DNA from: Flavobacterium sp. CECT 9288 | GTDB lineage: Bacteria > Bacteroidota > Bacteroidia > Flavobacteriales > Flavobacteriaceae | Direction: 5' to 3' | Assembly: GCF_918731615.1 (NCBI RefSeq) | Contig: NZ_OU957226.1 | Coordinates: forward strand, 3,349,501 to 3,413,500 | DNA length: 64,000 nucleotides | Shown here: one piece after another, positions 9,201 through 17,817 of the stretch | Layout of the letters: the number at the start of each line of letters is the position of its first letter | Numbering within the stretch: the stretch's first letter is position 1 | Made by a program: the position numbers and the translations under genes | The notes under the pieces: generated by a model | The model's database searches: none | What the model saw: only the letters and a program-made list of their open reading frames with translations | Told to the model about the DNA's origin: nothing

Positions 9201-10268
9201 TTACTGTTTCGCTCTAGCGTATTGTTTTGGCCATTCCATTTCGGCATCTAGCTCTTGGGCAAATCTCAAACCTAAATTAGGATCTCTCAAAGATTCTCGT
9301 GCTATAAAAACCAAATCAGCTTTTCCAGAGGCAATGATTTCCTCAGCTTGAGCAGCTTCCGTAATTAATCCTACCGCTCCCGTTTGAATTCTAGTTTCAT
9401 TTTTTATGCTTTCGGCAAAAGGAACTTGATAGTTGGGTTCTATCGGAATTTGCTGGTGCGACACCAAACCTCCGGTTGAAACATCAATTAAATCAACTCC
9501 TTTTCCTTTTAAAATTTTAGAAAGTTGAACCGATTCTTCTAAGTTCCAGCCACCCTCAGCCCAGTCAGTTGCTGATATTCTTACAAAAAACGGTAAATAA
9601 TCAGGCCATTCTGATTGTACCGCTTCAACAACTTCAAGCGTCAAGCGGATGCGGTTTTCAAAACTACCTCCATAAATATCAGTTCTAAAATTAGATAACG
9701 GAGATAAAAATTGATGCAATAAATACCCGTGAGCAGCATGTATTTCCATCACCTGAAAACCTGCTTGAACAGCTCTTTTTGTAGCAGATTTAAAATCTGA
9801 AATTACTTTTTGTATTCCTGCTTCATGAAGCTCAAGGGGAGCTTTCTCAGTATGATGGTAGGCAACTGGGCTTGGTGCTACAGTATCCCAACCTCCTTGT
9901 GAATCATCAAGTTTACGTCCTCCGTTCCAAGGTGATGCAGAGCTGGCTTTACGTCCGGCATGCGCCAATTGTATTCCAGGAACTGAATTTTGACTCACAA
10001 TAAAAGTATTGATTTCTTTCATCTTCACAATTTGCTCGTCATTCCAGAGCCCTAAATCCTCTGGTGAGATTCTACCTTCTGCTGATACCGATGTGGCTTC
10101 TTGAATAATTAATCCTGCGCCTCCTATAGCGCGACTACCCAAATGTACCAGATGCCAATCATTAGCAAAACCGTCTTGGGCTGAATATTGACACATGGGT
10201 GATATTGCAATTCTATTTTTTAGCGTGATGCTTTTTATGGTAATAGGAGAAAATAATTTTGACGACAT
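9201..10268 (-). CDS. namA: NADH:flavin oxidoreductase, old yellow enzyme family (NamA/YqjM-like)
   Basis: A 355-residue FMN-dependent ene-reductase of the YqjM/NamA class. Key stretches are KNRIAISPMCQYSAQDG (the Cys that tunes FMN in this class), WHLVHLGSRAIGGAGLIIQE, the substrate-binding HAAHGYLLHQFLSPLSNFR, DIYGGSFENRIRL, and GLITEAAQAEEIIASGKADL near the phosphate-binding end. The family reduces activated C=C bonds of enones, maleimides and nitro compounds with NADPH. It is a cytosolic single gene, transcribed leftward, with the repeat array immediately after its stop codon. The length is normal for the family. Confidence 0.9.
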   Translation of the reverse strand: MSSKLFSPITIKSITLKNRIAISPMCQYSAQDGFANDWHLVHLGSRAIGGAGLIIQEATSVSAEGRISPEDLGLWNDEQIVKMKEINTFIVSQNSVPGIQLAHAGRKASSASPWNGGRKLDDSQGGWDTVAPSPVAYHHTEKAPLELHEAGIQKVISDFKSATKRAVQAGFQVMEIHAAHGYLLHQFLSPLSNFRTDIYGGSFENRIRLTLEVVEAVQSEWPDYLPFFVRISATDWAEGGWNLEESVQLSKILKGKGVDLIDVSTGGLVSHQQIPIEPNYQVPFAESIKNETRIQTGAVGLITEAAQAEEIIASGKADLVFIARESLRDPNLGLRFAQELDAEMEWPKQYARAKQ

Positions 10269-10423
10269 TATACGTGTTTTAAAGTGATATAAATCCTAAA
10301 TAATGGGATTTAAGAAAGTAAAGTTAAGATTCAGCATTCAAAGTTCTATTTCAAATTAACATAATTAACAAACTTTTAAATTGCTCTGGAACAATTATTG
10401 TAAAATATACAAACAGAAAACCC

Positions 10424-10431
10424 TATTTTTG
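10424..10431 (+). promoter_or_regulatory. Putative -7 promoter box for rseP
   Basis: TATTTTTG matches TAnnTTTG, 29 bp before the rseP ATG. A TTG at 10398-10400 is a weak -33 candidate with long spacing. Confidence 0.45.
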
Positions 10432-10460
10432 TGCATCATATTAAGAATCAAAATTAAAAA

Positions 10461-11804
10461 ATGGATTTATTTATCAAGCTTTCTCAATTCTTATTGAGCT
10501 TATCCTTACTTATTGTACTTCACGAGTTAGGACATTTTATACCTGCAAAATTATTTAAAACTAGAGTCGAAAAATTCTACTTATTTTTTGATGTAAAATA
10601 TTCCCTTATCAAAAAGAAAATTGGCGAAACCGAATATGGTATCGGTTGGTTGCCCCTTGGTGGCTATGTGAAAATTTCTGGAATGATTGATGAGAGTATG
10701 GACAAAGAACAAATGGCTTTGCCACCTCAACCATGGGAATTTCGATCTAAACCAGCTTGGCAACGATTAATCATTATGCTAGGTGGTGTTACTGTAAATT
10801 TCATTTTGGCTTTCATAATATATATAGGTATGGCATTTGCTTACGGTGATACTTATATTGCTAATGAAGACTTGAAAGACGGTTTACTTGTAGAAAATAA
10901 AACCATGCAAAAAGTAGGTTTTAAAACTGGAGACCACATTGTATCTGTTGATGGTGAAAAAATTATAAAATTTGACAATGATCTTACCATGAAAGTAATC
11001 ATGGCAAAAGAAGTCATCATAAAAAGGGACACAACAGAACAAACTATCAATATGCCAAATGATTTTGTTGACCAATTATCAAAAGTTGAGAAAAAAAGTT
11101 TACTTGATATTAGAATGCCATTTGTGGTAGGACCTATTTCTGAAGGTTCTAAAAATACTGCTTTAATGCCAAAAGACATTATTGTTTCTGTAAATGGGCA
11201 AACTACCAAGTACTATGATCAAGCCAAAACAGTTTTTGAAAATAATAAAAACAAAACCGTAACAGCTTTAATCCTAAGAGACGAAAAAGAAATTAAATTA
11301 CCTATTCAAATCAATTCTGAAGGAAAACTAGGAATAGGTATTGGAAGATTGGGAATGGATTCTTTAGAAAAACTGGGGTACTACAAAGTAAGCAAACAAG
11401 AATTTGGGCTATTAGAATCAATTCCTGTGGGTATAACTAGAGGAAAAGATCAATTAGTAGGATACGGAAAACAATTAAAAATGATTTTTAATCCAGAAAC
11501 TAAAGCTTACAAACAAGTAGGTGGTTTCAAAGCTATATTTGATATTTTTCCAAAAACTTGGAGTTGGGAAATGTTCTGGACCATTACGGCTTTATTATCA
11601 ATAATGCTTGGTGTAATGAACCTTTTGCCTATTCCAGCACTAGATGGTGGTCATGTGATGTTTTTATTATACGAAATTATTTCAGGTAAAAAACCTAGCG
11701 ATAAATTCCTAGAGAACGCACAATTAGTTGGTTTTGTTTTACTTATAACACTATTACTATTTGCAAACGGAAACGACATTTACAAAGCAATTGTAGGCAA
11801 GTAA
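10461..11804 (+). CDS. rseP: RIP metalloprotease RseP (site-2 protease)
   Basis: A 447-residue inner-membrane zinc protease. HELGH at residues 21-25 in the first helix is the HExxH zinc site, and the third ligand is in the C-terminal LLPIPALDGGHV motif. Two PDZ-like domains lie between (about 125-290; GDHIVSVDGEKI and PKDIIVSVNGQT). RseP cleaves transmembrane anti-sigma factors or leftover signal peptides within the membrane. The FRSKPAWQRLIIMLGGVTVNF segment before helix 2 is typical. It is monocistronic and rightward, followed by the tRNA-Asn gene. Confidence 0.95.
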   Translation: MDLFIKLSQFLLSLSLLIVLHELGHFIPAKLFKTRVEKFYLFFDVKYSLIKKKIGETEYGIGWLPLGGYVKISGMIDESMDKEQMALPPQPWEFRSKPAWQRLIIMLGGVTVNFILAFIIYIGMAFAYGDTYIANEDLKDGLLVENKTMQKVGFKTGDHIVSVDGEKIIKFDNDLTMKVIMAKEVIIKRDTTEQTINMPNDFVDQLSKVEKKSLLDIRMPFVVGPISEGSKNTALMPKDIIVSVNGQTTKYYDQAKTVFENNKNKTVTALILRDEKEIKLPIQINSEGKLGIGIGRLGMDSLEKLGYYKVSKQEFGLLESIPVGITRGKDQLVGYGKQLKMIFNPETKAYKQVGGFKAIFDIFPKTWSWEMFWTITALLSIMLGVMNLLPIPALDGGHVMFLLYEIISGKKPSDKFLENAQLVGFVLLITLLLFANGNDIYKAIVGK

Positions 11805-11831
11805 AAAAAATAAAAAAAAGTTTGAATTTTA

Positions 11832-11862
11832 TTTGCAGAAACCAAATGTTAGCCTATCTTTG
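11832..11862 (+). promoter_or_regulatory. Promoter of tRNA-Asn
   Basis: TTTG at 11832-11835 and TATCTTTG at 11855-11862 are separated by exactly 19 bp, the canonical Bacteroidota TTTG-N19-TAnnTTTG arrangement. It lies about 80 bp before the tRNA. This is the best promoter match in the window. Confidence 0.8.
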
Positions 11863-11941
11863 CAACCGCTTAGACAAACAAACAGAGTTACTCAAAAGCA
11901 AATAAATAAGACGTTCTTTAAAAAAATAAAAATATACAGTT

Positions 11942-12015
11942 TCCTCCTTAGCTCAGTTGGTTAGAGCATCTGACTGTTAATCAGAGGGTCCTTGGTTCGA
12001 GCCCAAGAGGGGGAG
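11942..12015 (+). tRNA. tRNA-Asn (GTT anticodon)
   Basis: A complete cloverleaf can be drawn: acceptor TCCTCCT (11942-11948) with AGGGGGA (12008-12014, one G-T pair), D arm GCTC/GAGC, anticodon stem TCTGA/TCAGA around loop CTGTTAA with anticodon GTT at 11976-11978, and T arm CTTGG/CCAAG around TTCGAGC. The discriminator base is G at 12015. CCA is not encoded. A strong terminator follows. Confidence 0.97.
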
Positions 12016-12020
12016 CTTTT

Positions 12021-12055
12021 AAAAAGCCATTCAAGAAATTGAGTGGCTTTTTTGT
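12021..12055 (+). terminator. Intrinsic terminator after tRNA-Asn
   Basis: GCCATTCAA and TTGAGTGGC pair around a GAAA loop (one G-T pair). The stem is extended by A and T runs and ends in a U tract. Confidence 0.9.
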
Positions 12056-12374
12056 TTTATAATAGTTTTAGGAATTGGTTCGAGTCCGCCCCGGCGTAGG
12101 AGGGCTTTTAAAAGGACTTTACAGCAATGTAGACAATTTATATATTATAATAGTTTTGATTAAAATTAACGGCTTATAATAACTTTTAAATAGACCGTGT
12201 TTGAGTATTTTAAAAACTCTTTTTTAATCGGTTTAATAGTTTGTATTTCTTTAAAGTCGAAACAAAAAAAAGGAACCAAAATTTAAAATTTCAATCACTT
12301 CTTTTGGTGGGTGAAATGTTTTAATAATCCATTAGTAGGCCTCAAGCATATCGAAACTCACGCCCAGACAGAAA
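12056..12374. other. Gap holding a degenerate copy of the tRNA-Asn 3' end
   Basis: TTGGTTCGAGTCC at 12075-12087 and GGAGGGCTTTTAAAA at 12099-12113 copy, with changes, the T arm and 3' flank of tRNA-Asn (TTGGTTCGAGCCC at 11992-12004 and GGGGGAGCTTTTAAAA at 12009-12024). The T stem no longer pairs, so it is not a tRNA. It looks like an attachment-site remnant or partial duplication. Nothing else is recognisable up to 12374. Confidence 0.55.
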
Positions 12375-12881
12375 ATGAAAGAAATAATTAAACTTTCAGA
12401 CAAAGAAATTACAATCGACAGAAATGAGTTTCTGAAAGTAAAAGGGAGCATTGACACTAATTTGTATTATATCGAAAGCGGAAGTCTGAGAGTTTTTGTT
12501 TTAGATGATTATGAGGAACAAACTATTAGATTTGGTTACAAAGAAAATTTAATAGTTTCGCTAGATTCTTTTTTGACTGGAAAACCTTCTGACTTATATA
12601 TTCAGGCAATTAAAAAAACTGTTTTAAAAGTCGTAACCAAACAACAAATTGACTTATTTTTAGAAAAAGAAAATAATAAAAATCTGTGGACAAAAATTTT
12701 AGAAAATTTAGTAGTTCAACAAATGGAACGAGAAATTGACATTTTGACAAATTCGCCAAAAGAACGATATGAAAGAGTTTTAAAAAGAAGCCCACAACTT
12801 TTTCAAGAAATTCCAAACAGACATATTGCAAATTATTTAAGAATGAGTGCCGAAACTTTATCAAGACTAAAAAAATGTTGA
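12375..12881 (+). CDS. Crp/Fnr family transcriptional regulator
   Basis: A 168-residue protein with an N-terminal cyclic-nucleotide-binding-like fold (YYIESGSLRVFVLDDYEEQTIRFGYKEN within about residues 25-65) and a C-terminal helix-turn-helix ending RHIANYLRMSAETLSRLKKC. It lacks the arginine/glutamate phosphate-binding cassette of true cAMP receptors, as is usual for Bacteroidota members, so the signal is unknown. It is a little shorter than the usual 185-195 residues. It is followed 56 bp later by a DinB-like gene in the same direction, so it may regulate that gene. Both are more AT-rich than the neighbours, in keeping with possible acquisition next to the tRNA. Confidence 0.85.
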   Translation: MKEIIKLSDKEITIDRNEFLKVKGSIDTNLYYIESGSLRVFVLDDYEEQTIRFGYKENLIVSLDSFLTGKPSDLYIQAIKKTVLKVVTKQQIDLFLEKENNKNLWTKILENLVVQQMEREIDILTNSPKERYERVLKRSPQLFQEIPNRHIANYLRMSAETLSRLKKC

Positions 12882-12937
12882 CTTCAATCAAGATTTATGG
12901 TTAATACATTTTAAAACTTTGCATAAAATTTAAAATT

Positions 12938-13489
12938 ATGCAATCAGAGAAATTAATACAAACACTTCAAGAACAGACGAGACAAATTATAAACCATGCA
13001 GAAGAACTCAAATCCTCTGATTTGAATACATTAACATGGAAAGAAAATGAAATTTCGTGGAGCATTTTGGAGTGTTTAGAACATTTGAACTTATATGGAG
13101 ACTTTTATCTTCCTCAAATACAAAGTAAAATAGAAAATTCAACCACTAAAGCTGATATTGAATTTAGCAGTGGAATTTTAGGAAACTACTTTTCGAAAAG
13201 TATGTTGCCAAAAGAAAAATTGAATAAAATGAAAACATTTAAGGACAAAAATCCATTAAATGCAAACCTTGACAAAACGGTAATTGACGAATTTATAAAT
13301 CAGCAAATCAATTTTTTGGACTTACTAAATCAATCAAGAAATGTGAGTTTAAACAAAATTAAAATTCAGACTTCAATTTCAGGTTTAATCAGACTAAAAT
13401 TGGGTGACACTTTTCAGTTTTTTATTAATCATGTCATTAGACATTTAAACCAAATTGACAGAATACACCAAACAATGAAAAATATATAA
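12938..13489 (+). CDS. DinB-like superfamily protein
   Basis: A 183-residue, mostly helical protein resembling the DinB/YfiT-like four-helix metal-binding superfamily. Candidate metal ligands are the histidines in WSILECLEHLNLY (about residue 52) and in FINHVIRHLNQID near the C-terminus, the usual His...HxxxH spacing. The superfamily includes thiol S-transferases and damage-inducible proteins; the reaction here is unknown. It sits directly after a Crp/Fnr regulator and probably shares its transcript. Confidence 0.75.
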   Translation: MQSEKLIQTLQEQTRQIINHAEELKSSDLNTLTWKENEISWSILECLEHLNLYGDFYLPQIQSKIENSTTKADIEFSSGILGNYFSKSMLPKEKLNKMKTFKDKNPLNANLDKTVIDEFINQQINFLDLLNQSRNVSLNKIKIQTSISGLIRLKLGDTFQFFINHVIRHLNQIDRIHQTMKNI

Positions 13490-13629
13490 CAGCCAAAAAT
13501 GTTATTCTTTAGGCTGGCTGAGGCATAAAATTCAACAGGAGTTTTTCATTTAAACTTTAGTATTAAATCCCCTTTTGTACTTTGATTTTCCACCCTAAGT
13601 CAAAACCCCAAAACGATAACCCTACAGCA

Positions 13630-14049
13630 TTAAAACAAACTAGAGCTTGCATCATGCAACACAATCCATTTCTTGTCGCTATTGAGCTTAAAACTACCTA
13701 TGTGCTCTTTGTTCCACTCATTAGGACCTATTAAGGACAGGAAATTCACTCCTTCGGCATCTCTGTATAAATGATAAATTTCACCTATCACAGGTTCAAA
13801 GGAAAATTTAGCACTATACACCAATTCATTCCACTCATACTCTTGCATTAACTTTTCATACTGTAATTTGAGTTCGTTAAACTTATTACCGAGCTCTTTG
13901 TTTACATTATCAATACCTCTACTTTTCCAGGAAACTACATCATCCACACGTATTGCTGGCGCACCTACATTTGTAGCATACGGCAATACATTAGCATTGA
14001 ATCCTTTTTCTTGATTGTAAACAACGTTATCTGGTTTCTTATTTTCCAT
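13630..14049 (-). CDS. DUF2452 family protein
   Basis: A cytosolic protein of about 139 residues from the ATG at 14049 (MENKKPDNVVYNQEKGFN). It matches the DUF2452 family by its conserved opening and the block NVLPYATNVGAPAIRVDDV, followed by a helical stretch (LGNKFNELKLQYEKLMQEYEWNEL) and a C-terminal beta region ending in GPNEWNKEHIGSFKLNSD. The function is unknown. A start six codons earlier (14067) is possible, but family members begin near MENKKPDN. It stands alone. Confidence 0.8.
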   Translation of the reverse strand: MENKKPDNVVYNQEKGFNANVLPYATNVGAPAIRVDDVVSWKSRGIDNVNKELGNKFNELKLQYEKLMQEYEWNELVYSAKFSFEPVIGEIYHLYRDAEGVNFLSLIGPNEWNKEHIGSFKLNSDKKWIVLHDASSSLF

Positions 14050-14236
14050 GTTTTTTATACTTTTCAACTCTTCAAATTACTATTATTGAAGGTTGTGTCT
14101 TATTATTTGGGGTACCAAAATAAATTTCAACACCTTTGTTTGTTTAATATTTTCTGTACAAAGTTAAACAAAAATCACAAACCTACCATGCAAAATTCAA
14201 ACTTACCAAAAATAGTTACGAGCAATTAACGGTAAC

Positions 14237-14277
14237 AAAAAAACACTATTAAATTCCTAGGATTTCAATAGTGTTTT
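14237..14277 (-). terminator. Intrinsic terminator of the EnvC-like gene
   Basis: AAAACACTATT at 14240-14250 pairs with AATAGTGTTTT at 14267-14277. On the minus strand it continues into TTTTTTT. It lies about 20-60 bp past the stop at 14299. Confidence 0.85.
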
Positions 14278-14298
14278 CTATAAAATTTAAAAAATAAT

Positions 14299-15552
14299 TT
14301 ATCTTGCTGAAAGCCAACCTTCAGGATTATTATAAGTTGTGTTCTGAAGGATTAAGAATTTAATTATGGTTTTTCCCGTTTCCCCATTAGTACGTACCCT
14401 ACCTATGCTTTGCTTGATACTTACTTTATCCCCTTTACTCACAGAAACGGAACTTAAATTTTGGTACACCGTAAAATAATCTCCGTGTTGTATCATAACA
14501 GCTTTATTAACTGGAGATATTACAATAACACTTGTTACTTCTCCACCAAAAACAGCTCTCGCATTTGCTCCTTTATCAGTTGTAATTTCAACTCCGCTAT
14601 TGTGAATCGTTATGGTATTGAACATAGGATGCGTTTGATTTCCATATCCTAGTGATATGAACCCTTTCTCAACAGGATAAGGAAGTCTCCCTCTATTGGA
14701 CCTAAAATTATCAGCAATTAATTTGGCCTCTGGGGTCAACTCAATTTTTGATGATGATACAGCCGCTTTAGATACTGGAGCACTAGGATTAGCTTTTGCT
14801 TTTTCTAGGGCTGCTTTTCTGTTGGCCTCGGCAATGGCTTCTCTAATTAACCTATTGATTTGCCTGTCAATAGTTCTGTACTCTTGTTGACGTTTTTTTA
14901 TTTCTTGGGCAATCTTATTTTTGTCTTTTTTAATAGAATTCAATAACTTGAGTTGCTCTTGCTTTTCTTTTTCAAGAGACAAACGTTCCTTTTCATTCTC
15001 GGCAATCAACTTTTGTTTGGCCGTTTTTTGAATGTCTAATTTCTGATTGTAGTCTGCTAGTTTATCGGTTTTTGTTTTTATTTCTTCCCCTTGCATTTTT
15101 CTATAGCCTGTATACTGCTTCATATATTGCGCTCTTTTATACGCTTGAAGAAAATTTTCAGATGATAGTAAAAACATGGCTCTGCTTTCAGAAGAACGAC
15201 TTTTGTAGGATTTGACAATCATTTTAGCGTAATCCTCTTTTAGGATTTTAAGTTCTTTTTTAAGCTTATTAATCTGAACTTGATTAATATACATGTCATT
15301 TTTAAGCAATTTAGTTTGCTTTTCGGTGGTATTAATTAGTTTCTCCTTGAGCTTAATTTTCGTACTCTGAATCACTACTACATTTACCGCAGATTTTTCT
15401 TTTTTCTTTACGGTTTGTAATAACTTTTCGTTTTCTTTTATTTCTTTTTGAATTTGAGCTTTGCGTTGTTCTAATTTTTCTTGCTGTGATTCTTGACTCC
15501 ACAACAATGAAGACATACAAATACAAATTAGGCTTAGGATATATTTTGGCAT
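14299..15552 (-). CDS. Murein hydrolase activator, EnvC-like (coiled coil + LytM)
   Basis: A 417-residue exported protein: signal peptide (MPKYILSLICICMSSLLWSQ), long coiled coil from about 22 to 265 (rich in K, E and Q heptads) and a C-terminal LytM/M23-like domain (about 290-415). The LytM active site is degenerate: IHNSGVEITT replaces the usual HxGxD core, and the late HxH region reads KFLILQNTTYNNPEGWL. Such proteins do not cut peptidoglycan but activate amidases at the division site, as EnvC does. It is the last gene of a leftward run after the TPR and DUF4292 genes. Confidence 0.88.
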   Translation of the reverse strand: MPKYILSLICICMSSLLWSQESQQEKLEQRKAQIQKEIKENEKLLQTVKKKEKSAVNVVVIQSTKIKLKEKLINTTEKQTKLLKNDMYINQVQINKLKKELKILKEDYAKMIVKSYKSRSSESRAMFLLSSENFLQAYKRAQYMKQYTGYRKMQGEEIKTKTDKLADYNQKLDIQKTAKQKLIAENEKERLSLEKEKQEQLKLLNSIKKDKNKIAQEIKKRQQEYRTIDRQINRLIREAIAEANRKAALEKAKANPSAPVSKAAVSSSKIELTPEAKLIADNFRSNRGRLPYPVEKGFISLGYGNQTHPMFNTITIHNSGVEITTDKGANARAVFGGEVTSVIVISPVNKAVMIQHGDYFTVYQNLSSVSVSKGDKVSIKQSIGRVRTNGETGKTIIKFLILQNTTYNNPEGWLSAR

Positions 15553-15576
15553 GAGATAAAAAATATTTTTGCTAAT

Positions 15577-16362
15577 TTACTTAATTAAAATTCTTTTGTA
15601 CCCATTTGGTACACTATATGGAAAAGAAAGTTCCTCATTAAAGGAAACCGAATTGTATTCTAAATTGATTTCTGTACTTCCTTTTTTCTGAAAAGTATTG
15701 ATCAGTAAGGCTGTAGGCAGTTTCATATTGTCATACTCTTTGTTTCCTAAATAGGCTACTTTTATCATACGCTCTTCTTTAGGTTGCGTAATTTCTTGTT
15801 TTTGAATTAAAAACTGATTGCTGTCTAAGAAAAATGATTTTTGTGTGTTTTCATTTGTTACAGCATCTAATCTATAGCTTTGATCCAAAATTGTTTCAGT
15901 GTATTTGCCTTTTCTCAAGTCATCAAGCGCCTGACCTAATAACAGGTTTTGAATTTTAGAATAATCTAAATCAGTTCCTAACCATTGGCTTAAGCTGCTA
16001 AAATCACCTTCAAAATAACTGTTGTTTATTTTCTCATAATAACTGACTGTAGTAGGAGTTATCAAGGCTTTGGCCATAGTGATTCCTAAAAAACGAATGC
16101 TTACTAAAATTTGCTCGTCTTTCTTAATTCTAATTTCGGCAGTTACATTTTGAGTTTGTTTGTCGTCACTATACCTAGCACTAGACTTGATGTACAGGGT
16201 TGAAAAATCGGTTTTGTTGTTGTAATGGTTTTCAATAATTTTTTTGGCCGTCATTACATTTGTCTCAGCAAGCGGCTCCTTTACTGTGGCTACTGCAACG
16301 GCCTTTGATTTACAAGAAACCATTACAAGCGCCAGTAAAACCAAATATATTCCTTTTTTCAT
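15577..16362 (-). CDS. DUF4292 family lipoprotein
   Basis: A 261-residue lipoprotein (MKKGIYLVLLALVMVSCK, Cys17). After the signal comes a LolA/LolB-like beta fold (STLYIKSSARYSDDKQTQNVTAEIRIKKDEQILVSIRFLG), typical of DUF4292. The family is usually found beside the EnvC-like gene in Flavobacteriia, as here, and is presumed to work at the envelope. Its start codon overlaps the stop of the TPR gene by one base, so translation is probably coupled. The exact role is unknown. Confidence 0.85.
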   Translation of the reverse strand: MKKGIYLVLLALVMVSCKSKAVAVATVKEPLAETNVMTAKKIIENHYNNKTDFSTLYIKSSARYSDDKQTQNVTAEIRIKKDEQILVSIRFLGITMAKALITPTTVSYYEKINNSYFEGDFSSLSQWLGTDLDYSKIQNLLLGQALDDLRKGKYTETILDQSYRLDAVTNENTQKSFFLDSNQFLIQKQEITQPKEERMIKVAYLGNKEYDNMKLPTALLINTFQKKGSTEINLEYNSVSFNEELSFPYSVPNGYKRILIK

Positions 16363-17711
16363 TATTTTTTTTCTTTTAGTAATTGATTGGCTTTTGAGAA
16401 AAATAAATCCTTTTTCTTAAAATCACCCAGACCATTAAAGGCCTCACCTAGTTGTAAATTAAAGTTAATTTCTAATTCCTTATTTTCTACTACATAATCC
16501 ATGCCCATTTCTAAATAGTCCTTTGCTTTCTTGAATTGTTTCAACTGGTTGTATGCTAAGCCGGCGTAAAAATAAAATTGTGCTTGTGACGGATAGGTTT
16601 CTATCAAAGATTCGGCTTTAGGTGCAAGGCTACTAAAATTTTTCTGCTCCACGTACGACTGAAACAAAAGTAAATTAGTCTCAAGGACATCACCCAATCC
16701 TCTTTGAGCTGATTTTTCATAATACAATACCGCCTTATCCCACTGCTTTTTGTTTTGAAAAAATTTACCAATTTCTTTGTTTACATCCACACTCGTATCA
16801 TTATTAAACGTGGCGACTGCTTTTTCTAAATCAGGAGCGTACTGTGGATTTTCTTGTGTGAAAATTAAAAATTCATTTAAGATTCTATGCTTGATTTTTG
16901 AGTCAATTTTAGAACTTGCTAGAACCACATTCATTGCCTTAATGGCTTTTTGAGCATCATTGCCGTCAAGGTATGTTTTAAACAAACTGACTTGAGCCCA
17001 CTCTGAATTTGGAATTGCTTTTTCTAACTTTTTTACAATTTCAAATGCTTTTGCATCTTCATTGTTCTTGGTATACAAAAAGATTAGGCTAATATAATTT
17101 GATTCCTGCTGCGGATATTTGACAATTTGTTCTTCTAGATTATTAATTTCTAGATTTTGATATTTTCCTTGTGCCAAGATCTGGCTTTTGTACAATTCTC
17201 TTCTATCTGTTTTTCCTACTGTTTCATTAAGTTCTTGAATCAGTGCCAATGCTTTTTCAAATTGATTGGTACCCATATAAAGTGACGTTAAATCTTCTTT
17301 ATATTTAGGGTCAAATTCTATCAATTTATTAATTATTGTTATGCCTTGAGTAAAGTTTTTAGTTTCATAACTTACATCATACATCCCTATCCAATACCAT
17401 CTGTTTTTAGGATCAAGCTTGGTAGCCGTTTCAAATGAGGTATAGGCACTTTGATAGTCTTTTAAGGCTAAATAATTTTTGCCCAGCTCAAAATAAACGG
17501 TTGCATCATTAGGTTTAAATTTATCAGCTTTTTCTAAAGCAACGATAGCTTTGTCATAATTCTCAATCCCTTTTTGAAGCAAAGATTCATAAAAAAGTTC
17601 TTGAAATTGATCTGTATCAAGCTTGATTTCTTCGGGTTCTGTTTGTGCGCATAGCAAAGCTGAATTGCATTGCAAAACCAATAATAAAAATAAAAAAGCG
17701 CTCTTTTTCAT
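16362..17711 (-). CDS. Exported tetratricopeptide repeat protein
   Basis: A 449-residue protein with an N-terminal signal (MKKSAFLFLLLVLQCNSALLCAQ) followed by TPR motifs through most of its length, for example YDKAIVALEKADKFKPNDATVYFELG and YQSAYTSFETATKLDPKNRWYWIG, with further repeats to about residue 440. TPR proteins act as scaffolds. It is the first gene of a three-gene leftward operon with the DUF4292 lipoprotein and the EnvC-like activator, suggesting a periplasmic cell-envelope job. The 204-bp repeat array lies upstream. Confidence 0.85.
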   Translation of the reverse strand: MKKSAFLFLLLVLQCNSALLCAQTEPEEIKLDTDQFQELFYESLLQKGIENYDKAIVALEKADKFKPNDATVYFELGKNYLALKDYQSAYTSFETATKLDPKNRWYWIGMYDVSYETKNFTQGITIINKLIEFDPKYKEDLTSLYMGTNQFEKALALIQELNETVGKTDRRELYKSQILAQGKYQNLEINNLEEQIVKYPQQESNYISLIFLYTKNNEDAKAFEIVKKLEKAIPNSEWAQVSLFKTYLDGNDAQKAIKAMNVVLASSKIDSKIKHRILNEFLIFTQENPQYAPDLEKAVATFNNDTSVDVNKEIGKFFQNKKQWDKAVLYYEKSAQRGLGDVLETNLLLFQSYVEQKNFSSLAPKAESLIETYPSQAQFYFYAGLAYNQLKQFKKAKDYLEMGMDYVVENKELEINFNLQLGEAFNGLGDFKKKDLFFSKANQLLKEKK

Positions 17712-17817
17712 GCTGTTTTTTTTAATACTGAATCTTTGTTGTTTAACACCAATTACAAATACTAATATCCTTGCCGTATATTTATTTTAACATCTAAGTT
17801 TTCTAAAGGTTTGCAAA

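Noticed and set aside
12075..12113. Second tRNA gene after tRNA-Asn
   Set aside because: Only a degraded T-arm-like stretch is present; stems do not pair and there is no anticodon arm.
14011..14229. 72-residue rightward ORF in the gap before the EnvC-like terminator
   Set aside because: It overlaps the DUF2452 gene antisense and has no start signal or recognisable domain.
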